A DNA stretch of 29,692 bases from Rhexocercosporidium sp. MPI-PUGE-AT-0058 (Eukaryota; Ascomycota; Leotiomycetes; Helotiales): assembly GCA_020746875.1 (NCBI GenBank), contig JAGTJL010000051.1, positions 1 through 29,692 of the forward strand, in the 5' to 3' direction. A program made the position numbers and the translations under genes. The notes beneath the pieces were generated by a model. The model saw only the letters and a list, made by a program, of their open reading frames with translations, was not told the origin of the DNA and ran no database searches. This document shows positions 21,900-29,692 of the stretch, in pieces (within the stretch, counting starts at the first letter, position 1; each line of letters opens with the position of its first letter).

Positions 21900-22640
21900 A
21901 AGAAGGAAATTGCGTTTATTAATTAAAATAAAATTAAGTAAAGAACTTAAAGAATACAAGTGTTTTCGGTACGTATACTTTAAGGGAGAGAAAATCGTTA
22001 AATCTAAAAGTTATAAAACGTATGACGTATATAAAAGTAAGAATAAGACGTAAATATTATGCTTAAGGCACCTCTAAAGGAAATCCGTAGTCTTATAGCT
22101 CCCGTGGCCGTCTAAAATAAGGAGTCTTACTAAAGGATTGCGTGGTTTTGTTTAAGGAATAAATACCTTCTCTAGCCATTTAAGAGCCGTTTCGTTAGTC
22201 GTCTATTTATTTTCCGTGGCAATAAAGTATTAATTATTGAATTTATTTAATTAAGACGGAAACTATTATTGCTAAACCGACTTTCATTTATAAATTATAG
22301 CCGGAGCTATAGAAACTCTAGTTATAAAGATATATTTAATAATTGACGTTTAGGTACGTAAACTTGGCTATTTCCTTTAAACCTTACGCTTTTTAACGTG
22401 TTTTATAATTAGTTTATTAAAACCGCAGCCTTTTATAATATTAGTTTCGTCTATATTTTATTAATAGTTAACTAGAATTGCTTTAATAGCGAGGATATTT
22501 AATTTTTAGAACTAAGGCTTAATAACTTTAGAAAAAGCGTTATTAATACGTATAAAATCAACGTAGATTTGCTTTTTAGTCTTAAGAATAGGATTTTGTG
22601 CTAAAAATCGCTTTATTTAGTGTCGTCCGAGTGGATTATA
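21900..22640 (-). pseudogene. Fot1/pogo-like DDE transposase, degenerate
   Basis: Minus-strand translation shows the DDE-1 superfamily core: DETNIIKGCGFNKLIIKH near 22405-22460 (first catalytic Asp), TTNETALKWLEKVFIP near 22155-22210, LLILDGHGSYKTTDF near 22080-22125 (second catalytic Asp in LDGHGS), NIYVLFLLLYTSYVL near 22020-22070, then LDLTIFSPLKYTYRKH near 21960-22010. Trp and Gln positions are stops, so no active enzyme is made. A CENP-B/HTH DNA-binding part should lie to the right, toward 22900, but is too mutated to read. Confidence 0.85.
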
Positions 22641-23027
22641 ATTCCCTTAAAGTATTAAAAGCCTTTAAGTGAAAATCCTGATTTGTCCATATATAACTCC
22701 ACGACTAATAGCCTCTTAATTAAGTACCTAATTAATTAATTTGTCTTTTAATATCGTAGGTAGCCTTTATAAATAGCTAGCGGCTTCCCGGTGTAGTGAT
22801 GCGGTTGTAATTCGACCTTAAAGGGTAGTCCTTAGAACCCCTTACTTTAGCGATGCCTTTCGCTTAGACTTGTCATTTGCGATCTCCTAAAGGGCGTTTT
22901 AAACGTTAGCTTCCGTATATTAACGCCTTATAATAAAAACGATTTAGATTTAAAATTTTAAAGAAATCGATAAAGAATTAAATTAATTATTAATTACTAA
23001 AGTAGGTAGGTACGAGGGGCGGTGAGG

Positions 23028-23079
23028 TTAAGCGAGGTGGCCGGAAACTAGGGGTGGCCGGAATGGTGGGGTCCGACGT
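23028..23079 (-). repeat. Right terminal inverted repeat of the Fot1-type transposon
   Basis: Perfect inverted match to 21256-21307, ending GGGGTCCGACGT before the TA duplication. Confidence 0.93.
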
Positions 23080-23081
23080 TA

Positions 23082-25371
23082 CTTTTCTTATTTTTAAGAA
23101 ATAATATTTTTTAAAAATCCTTAATAATGTTTTAATTATCCTTTAATGCCTATAGGCCGATAGCTTATATTATTCCTTAATGAAGTTTATTTTATTTTAA
23201 GTAAGAATATAAACTCGTCTTTAATATAAAAGAGCTTCGATAGCGGTAAAAGAGAACCCTTCGCTTAACTGCTTCTTTTATTTAATTATTATTAAGTCTT
23301 TAACATAGCCTTTCCAGATTTTCTCGGGGCTTTAGCTTGTCGCTATTAACTACTTATAATTAATTATTAATAAGTCACTATCTCTTTTAAATATAATATA
23401 CGACTTATATATTTTATTTATAAAATATTCTGGTTTTTTATTAAAGGCGTCGGCCTTAACGTTTTCCGTTCCTTTAATATATGAAAATTAAAGCTTAACT
23501 ATAAAAAGTGTTTTATATTATTAAACCTGTCGTCGGTTTAATTCTTTTATAATCGTAAAGTAAATAAAAGTTTTATAGTTTATTAAAATCCGTACCTTAT
23601 AAGGTAATCCCTCGATGTAGACCTTTTATTTACGTATTACGTCTATAGCCTTTAATAGCTCTTTATCGTAAATATTATAATTAAGTTTTATTAATAAGAG
23701 TTTCCGCGAATAGTATACGATTAGTTATTATTTGCCGTCCTCGCCCGGTTAGCTTAATACGGCCTTAATAATATAATCGAAGGCGTTTGTCTTTATTATA
23801 ATTTCTTTATTTAAGTCGAAGGATATAAGGACTAATTCTTTAATAAAGGCTTCCTTAAAGTTTAAGAAGGCCGCCTCTGCCTTATCGCTTTAGTCGAAGC
23901 TTTTATTCTTATATATTAATTTCATAAGTAGTACGGCGATCTTCGAGTAGTTTCGAATAAATTGTCGATAAAAATTAATAAATTTAAGAAAGATTAAACT
24001 TTTTTAATATTTATAAGTTTAGTTTATTTAATAATTATTTTAACTTTTTATAAGTTTATAACCAGTCTTATAATAATAATTATATAGCTTAAAAAAGTGA
24101 CTTCTTTCTTATAAAAATAACACTTCTTAGGTTTTAAAAGTATTAAAAAAGCTGGAGGCTTTTTTAATATTATTATAACGTTTTTTACGTATTATTCTTT
24201 TGTCTTAAAGTAAATTAAAATGTCGTTTAAATAATATATATACATTACGTTTAAGTATTGTCGTAAAATATTATTAATTAAACGTTAAAATATAATAAGC
24301 GCGTTAGTTAATCTAAAGGGCATAACCGTATACTTATAATAATTAAAACGTATCCAAAATGCTGTTTTTTTTTTCTTTTAATTATCTTTACAAGGTTATA
24401 CGCGCTTCGTAGGTTTAATTAAGTAAAAATCTTAGCGCCGTTAAGCCTGTCGCGTAATTCTTTAACTAAAGGTAATACGTAATAATCCTTTTTAATAATA
24501 TTATTCAATCGACGGTAGTCGATGTATATTTTTTGTCCGCCGTCTTTTTTTATTACGAAGAAGACGTTACTTTTTTAAGAGGATTTAAACTCTTAAATAA
24601 ATCCCATTATTAGGTTTTTATTAATATATTTCTTAATTATTATTAAGTCCGTGGCTAAATATTCCCGTAAGAGTTAAAATATTAGCTTTATGTCTTTAAT
24701 TAACTTAATTTAATAATTATAGTCTTAATGTTTAGGTAAGGCGTTATTACCTAGTTCCTTTTTAAATAATGTCTTAAATCGTTTATATTCTGACAATATA
24801 ACGACTGTTATAAGGCCTATTACTTTATTTTTTAACTTTTCCTTAAAGATTGCGCTTAACCTTCTTAAGCCTTTTATTAACTTCTTATTTTAAAAATAGC
24901 CTTTATAATTATTAAATTTTAGTTTTTACGTTTTCCAGTCGATCTTGGGGTTATAGAGTTATATTTATAATAGCCTTAAGATAATGTCGTGTCTTTTAAT
25001 CTTAATTATATTAAACTAAATATATTTAGAGTGTTTGTCGATTCTTATATATAATCGTTTTATTTGTATATTAATTAAGCCCTTCGCGGCAAGTCCTCTA
25101 TCGACGAGTACTAGTTAGTACTTATTCTTTTTAACTTTAATAAGTAAGAAATACTAAATTATAATAATAAAAAATATGAAGTTTTTTTACGCTTTAGAAT
25201 TCATTATAGCTTATAGTTTTATTCTTTTAACGTTAACGTTAAAGGTTAAGTAATTACCTTCTTTAATAACTGCGAGCGTACGTAAGTCTATTCCTTTAAC
25301 GTAGACTTTTTTAGTTAATATATTTTTTTATTATTGATTTTCTAAATCTTTATATAAAATGCGGTATAATG
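23082..25371 (-). pseudogene. Gypsy protease, reverse transcriptase, RNase H and integrase N-terminus, degenerate
   Basis: Minus-strand reading from the right: an aspartic protease remnant AIMNSKA near 25190-25210 (AMMDSGA expected), the linker GLINIQIKRLYIRIDKHSKY, LYNPKIDWKT near 24935-24965, reverse transcriptase IYIDYRRLN near 24505-24535, VMPFRLTNA near 24310-24335 and YLNDILIYF near 24205-24235 (YLDD expected, GAC to AAC), then the RNase H region to about 23,600. Stops replace Trp and Gln throughout. The gag gene to the right of 25371 is missing. Confidence 0.82.
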
Positions 25372-26552
25372 TAATGGGGTTGAACTCAGAGGTCTATTTG
25401 TTACGTAATTAAGCTACATCTTATTATATTTAAAATAGCCTTTAAAATAACATTCTTTAATAATAATAACGATTTTTATTATTATAACTTTTCCTTTTTA
25501 TTTAAATTTATACCTCTTTCTTTTCTTAATAAATTATACTTTTTAAATATATAATATTTTTAGTATTCGTTAAATAATTATTTCTTATATTTATTTTTTA
25601 ATACTTATTTTATTATTTTTTTATTATATACTTAATATTTTCCTTTTTATATATTTTAATAACCGACGTAAAAAGTAAATAAAAAAGCTAAAGTAAAATA
25701 CGTAAAGAAGCCTAAAGGCCCCTTATATTAATTATAAGAACCGAAATTAATAAGTACTCGAATTAATATAAATTTATTTATTTAAAGATTTCTTAGCCTT
25801 TAAAATAAAACTGAATACGGCACCTCAATAGTTTCTTATAATATAACGAAAAGTATAAAAAGTCTGAAAAAAAACTACTTACTTTTAATATAAAAATACT
25901 TAAATTATTAAAAAAGCCAGCTTTAATACGTAAAATATTAATACTGAAAAGGTCGGACCGAAAATAGCCGCATTACGTTATTAAAAACGCTTTAATTAAT
26001 ATTAAAGTATATTTAATATTTTAAAAAATAAAAAATAAATTATTTAAAATAAATCCGGCGAATTTTAACGTTAATTATATTTTTAAAAAGCGTATTTATT
26101 ATTCTTTTCCTTTTCTTTTTTTTATTAAAGGCTTATTTTAGGCTGGCGAGACAGAACTTAATAAAAAGGTATACGGGGTTTTATTTTATGCTTTTTTAAT
26201 TAGTTTCGGTTTTAAGTTATTTTACGCCGAAATTGACTTTAATAATAATAAAGCTTTTATATTTAATAAGATTTGTTTATTTTATTTAAGCTTATACGTT
26301 TATTTATTATAAAAATAAAAAGCTTAGACTTCGACGTCTTTTAGGCTTTATTACTTTAAAAAAGCTTAAAGTTATAAGCTCTTTAACTTAATATTTTACT
26401 TATATATTTTCTTTATTTTCTCGAGTTTATATATTCTTTTTTTTTTAATATAATATATTATATCTTTTACTTTTTTATTAATAATATTAAACGTATTTAC
26501 TTTTTAATAAATTATTAAATTTATTAAGAAAAATTAATTATATTTAAAAATA
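25372..26552. repeat. Long direct repeat, copy 1 (unidentified element)
   Basis: Begins TAATGGGGTTGAACTCAG and matches 28751-29692 through most of its length, including ...GTTACGTAATTAAG..., GGTCGGACC...AAATAGCCG and TTTTCTCGAG. About 250 bp (roughly 26060-26310) are absent from copy 2. The TGGTGGGG start of copy 2 and its mutated form here would suit an LTR. Plus-strand translation after about 25,680 looks weakly protein-like with stops, and runs past the repeat end, so an LTR reading is not secure. Confidence 0.6.
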
Positions 26553-27288
26553 ATATTAAAAATAACGCTTTTAGCGGTAACTCGAAAGGTAAAGAGTCTA
26601 AACGACTTATTAATAATTTCTTTATAACTCGAGGAAGCTCTGCGACCTCGATTATAGATTACTTTATTACTAAGACTAGCTTTATAAGCTTTACAAGCTC
26701 TTTTACTTTTATGCCTACTAGACTTTTAATAAAGCTTAATATCGCTAGAATTATTAATCCTACTTTATTATAATTATTAAGAATACTTATAAATAATATT
26801 TTAATTATAAAGAGGAAAAAGAAGAGAAACAGAAGTAGCAATAATAACTTATAATAAGATATATTTAATTATAACTAAGGCAATAGCTATTTTAAAAAGC
26901 TTTAATATAAGAGCTTAAGCCGTTTCTTAAGTTTTATTAACTTATATAATACTTATTTAACTTATATATATTTAAGTTATATTATATTCGCCTTTGAAGT
27001 AGAGAAGACTTAACTCCGCTAATATAGGCTATATAGCACTGCTTTAAGCTTAAGCTACTTCCGCTTAGGCTTGTTAATTAACACGACTTATATTAAGATA
27101 ATATAAACTTATTAAAACTTTTATATTATACGGAATAAATAAGGCTTTAAATAATTATTATTACGAAATTACTTCTAGTAATATAGCGTCTTAATAGCTT
27201 ATATCTTTGAAAAGAAGAGATTTGGTGTGAATAATGATTCAATTACTTCGGGGGAAACTAGGTCTATATAACTACTTTTAGGCGCCAA

Positions 27289-27352
27289 GCTATTTAGCTC
27301 TCGCATCGGCTATTTACTCTCGCATCGGCTATTTGCTCTCGCATCGGTTATT
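27289..27352 (+). repeat. Short tandem repeat, three 19-20 bp units
   Basis: Three units of the form TATTTgCTCTCGCATCGGC follow each other with one or two base changes. Next to it (27,351-27,400) come three ~17-bp units of ACTAGCTTTATATnAAG. Confidence 0.75.
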
Positions 27353-27403
27353 AGCTTTATATTAAAACTAGCTTTATATCAAGACTAGCTTTATATTACC
27401 AGA

Positions 27404-27513
27404 GCTTCCGAGGTTTAAAACACGGAAGCTTAAGGCTTGATGAAGCCACTGTTTTAGCCCTGAATAACCCTTTACTGGAAGCTTAAAGCTTCCGAGGTTC
27501 AAAGCACGGAAGC
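27404..27513. repeat. Pair of direct repeats each forming a GCTTCCG/CGGAAGC hairpin
   Basis: 27404-27429 and 27488-27513 are near-identical 26-bp units. Each starts GCTTCCG and ends CGGAAGC, a perfect 7-bp stem with a 12-base loop. A further 18-bp direct repeat GCTTAATATAATCTTATA follows at about 27571 and 27612. Confidence 0.75.
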
Positions 27514-28750
27514 CGAGGCTTTATGCGAAGCCGGAGCTTTATGCAAAGGTAGTTGAGTTATGGAAAGGTATGCTTAATATAATCTTATATTATTAAGCGA
27601 GTTTAGCCGAGGCTTAATATAATCTTATAATCTTAAGCCGCACGACTTATTACGGACTTTATTAAAAGATCTTTTTATTTTATAATAGCTTAAGTTATAT
27701 TAACTTTAAGTACTTTTAATTATTTATATTTTAATAAAATTAATATTATTAAGTTTTTTAAGACTTTAAAGTAGCTTTTTACAGCTTAAAGTATTATAAA
27801 TAACGTTAAAAAGAAATAATACGTCGTAAATTATTACACTCTTAAAGTAAGCCAAAACATCGAGTAGCTTCCCGACTTTCTTAATAGCACTTATTAAGAG
27901 TTAATTAAAGAAATTATAAGAAAATATTAAACGTTTAACTTTAAATAATATCGTTATATTCTTTAAAACTTAAAAAAGATATTTAATAATTTTAAATATA
28001 TTATAAAAAATGTTTTTAAATTTTAATATTAATAGTTTTTTTAAGCTTTTAAAGAAGTTAATCGAGCTTATATATAAAAGAAAATTATTATAAAATAATA
28101 AATAATTATAACGTTTTTAACGGCTTTATTTAAGTATTTAAGGTAAAAGGCCGGAACTTTTATAAAAAATAATAATACCTTTAATATAAAAAATATATAA
28201 TCTTTTAATAAAATATACGTTAAAATAAAAAACTTATTCCGAGTCGAGCAGGAAATTAATACTTTAATTAAAAAAGAAGTTTTATTTATATGAATTACTT
28301 AAGCTGACCGTCTTCGACTCGGGTCGAGTAATAATAAAACTGCTTTTTTAATAATATAATTTAAAAAGCTTAACTTTATAATTCGCCTCGAGTTTATAAA
28401 GTATAAGAATAATTCTTTAACTTAAGAAATTAACGACGTCTTTAAAAAGAGTTCGGTATTTTATTTTAAATTAAATTAAAAAAGACATATTTAAGAAGAA
28501 GTTATTTTTATTATCGAGAAGCTGACTCGCGATATTAATTAAATTATAAAATAAAATATTAATATAATTATAAAAGGATTAAATAATTTACGTATTTTAT
28601 ATATTAATATAAAAAAAAGAAAAAAAAAAGAATTAATAATCAAAGTTAAGGCTTTATTTACTTATAAGTTAATTGTATATCTTAAAAAAGCTAAAGTATT
28701 TTATTAAGATTTTAAAATAAGCTTTAAATATAATCGACGTTTTAATATTA

Positions 28751-29692
28751 TGGTGGGGTTGACCTTAGAGGTTTATTTGTTACGTAATTAAGTTATATCT
28801 TATTATATTTAAAATAGCCTTTAAAGTAATATTTTTTAACGATAATAACGATTTTTATTATTATAACTTTTCCTTTTTATTTAAATTATACTTTTCTTTT
28901 ACTTTAATAAATTATATTTTTAAAATATATAATATCTTTAATATTCGTTAAATAAGTATTTCTTACGTTTACTTTTTAATACTTATTTTATTACTTTCTT
29001 ATTATATGTTTAGTGTTTTCTTTATTATATATTTTAATAACTTACGCAAAAAGTAAATAGAAAAGCTAAAGTAAAATACGTAAAAAAGCCTAAAGGCCTC
29101 TTATATTAATTATAAAGACTAAAACCAATAAGTGCTTAAACTAGTGTAAACTTATTTACTTAAAGATTTCCTAGCTCTTAAAGTAAAACTAAATACGGCA
29201 CTTTAATAGTCTTTTATAATATAATAAAAAGCATAAGAAGTTTAAAAGGAAACTACTTACCTTTAATATAAAAGTACTTAAACTATTGGAAATGCCAGCT
29301 TTAATACGCAAAATATTAATATTAAAAAAGGTCGGACCAAAAATAGCCGAATTACGTCGTTAAAAACGCCTTAATTAATATTAAAATATATTTAATACTT
29401 TAAAAACGAGAAATAAATTATTTAAAATAAATTCGGTAAATTTTATTATAAGGACAAAAGGCCTAGACTTCGGCGTCTTTTAAGCTTTATTACTTTAAAA
29501 AGGGCTTAAAGTTATAAGCTCTTTAATTTAATATTTTATTTATATATTTCCTTTATTTTCTCGAGCTCGTATATTCTCTTTTTTTTAATATAATATATTA
29601 TATCTTTTACTTTTTTATTAATAATATTAAACGTATTTACTTTTTAATAAATTATTAATTTTATTAAAAAAAATTAATTATATTTAAAAACG
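28751..29692. repeat. Long direct repeat, copy 2 (runs to the window end)
   Basis: Begins TGGTGGGGTTGACCTTAGAG and follows copy 1 (25372-26552) to the end of the window, apart from the ~250 bp lacking here at about 29,440. Differences are mostly C/T and G/A. Whether the repeat ends at 29,690 or beyond cannot be seen. Confidence 0.6.

Larger units (their letters stand above)
21256..23079 (-). mobile_element. Fot1/pogo-type (Tc1-mariner) DNA transposon, 1,824 bp
   Basis: Perfect 52-bp terminal inverted repeats at 21256-21307 and 23028-23079, flanked by TA on both sides (21254-21255 and 23080-23081), the target choice of Tc1-mariner elements. The similarity of the ends continues for about 16 more bases inwards with only C/T and G/A differences. 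The length is usual for Fot1-like elements. It sits inside the Gypsy integrase gene, so it is younger than that insertion. Confidence 0.92.
18922..25371 (-). mobile_element. Ty3/Gypsy chromovirus retrotransposon, minus strand, 5'-truncated and RIP-degraded
   Basis: The left end starts TGTCACGGTCCGTG, like many fungal Gypsy LTRs, and should be the outer edge of the 3' LTR. Reading leftwards on the minus strand from 25371 come protease, reverse transcriptase, RNase H region, integrase and a chromodomain. The gag end and 5' LTR are missing because another element begins at 25372. A DNA transposon interrupts the integrase. LTR length cannot be fixed because only one LTR is present. Confidence 0.82.
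26553..28750. other. AT-rich core between the direct repeats
   Basis: About 2.2 kb, heavily AT-rich. Plus-strand translation at 26,580-26,850 and 28,220-28,740 gives degenerate protein-like runs (for example SFISFTSSFTFMPTRLLIKL, and GLNNLRILYINI) suggesting old transposon coding sequence, but no named domain. A 60-codon minus-strand frame at 26659-26841 is a Leu/Ile/Phe-rich AT artefact. The middle holds a less mutated repeat island at 27,237-27,640. Confidence 0.45.

Noticed and set aside
26659..26841. 60-codon minus-strand frame rich in Leu, Ile and Phe
   Set aside because: Composition is what AT-rich DNA gives by chance; no motif, and it lies in degraded repeat DNA.
27289..27352. CRISPR-like array from regularly spaced short repeats
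   Set aside because: Units are contiguous tandem copies without spacers, there are only three, and the DNA is fungal.

Overview
The window reads as a contig from a filamentous ascomycete (Pezizomycotina). Three things point there: short introns with fungal GT...CTNAC-like...AG signals, a fungal-type NACHT STAND protein, and about 20 kb of retrotransposon sequence degraded in the manner of repeat-induced point mutation (RIP). I had only the sequence, so family names rest on motifs read in the translations.

Layout. (1) Positions 1-1218 hold no gene I can support. (2) Positions 1219-8697 are an ordinary, GC-balanced gene block with three genes. The first is a NACHT STAND NTPase (+, one intron, about 1021 aa). 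The second is a gasdermin-like protein (-, 286 aa from its first ATG). The third is a large intracellular subtilisin-like protease (+, one 50-nt intron, about 863 aa) that splits across two open frames unless spliced. The gasdermin and protease genes are divergent and share a 487-bp intergenic region. (3) From about 8,860, and certainly from 8,929, to the end of the window the DNA is strongly AT-rich and made of nested, dead transposable elements.

How the genes may work together. A gasdermin gene beside a subtilase gene is the arrangement of the Podospora anserina het-Q1/het-Q2 incompatibility pair. There the protease cuts a short inhibitory C-terminal tail from the gasdermin, which then forms membrane pores and kills the cell. 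The gasdermin here has a short acidic linker and tail, and the protease keeps Asp, His, Asn and Ser of the S8 active site. The convergent NACHT gene could be a further immune-type receptor of the locus, but that link is inference from position only.

Transposon block. A minus-strand Copia element (3' LTR 9630-9812, internal part 9813-10876) is split by a second, complete plus-strand Copia copy (10877-18838). That copy has 184-bp LTRs and a 5-bp target duplication TACTT. The split element resumes at 18844-18921 and is then cut by a minus-strand Gypsy chromovirus (18922-25371). The chromovirus has lost its gag end and is itself split by a Fot1/pogo-type DNA transposon (21256-23079) with perfect 52-bp terminal inverted repeats and TA duplications. 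From 25372 to the end lies an unidentified element with a ~1-kb direct repeat (25372-26552 and 28751-29692) around a core that includes a small, less mutated repeat island. Pol genes are recognisable but full of Trp-to-stop and Gln-to-stop changes, and the two Copia LTRs differ only by C/T and G/A transitions.

Two unusual points in the transposons: both the Copia and the Gypsy element carry an antisense open-frame remnant near the 3' LTR with a similar Cys-x2-Cys-x5/6-Cys motif, and the Fot1 terminal repeats have escaped the mutation that ruined the interior.
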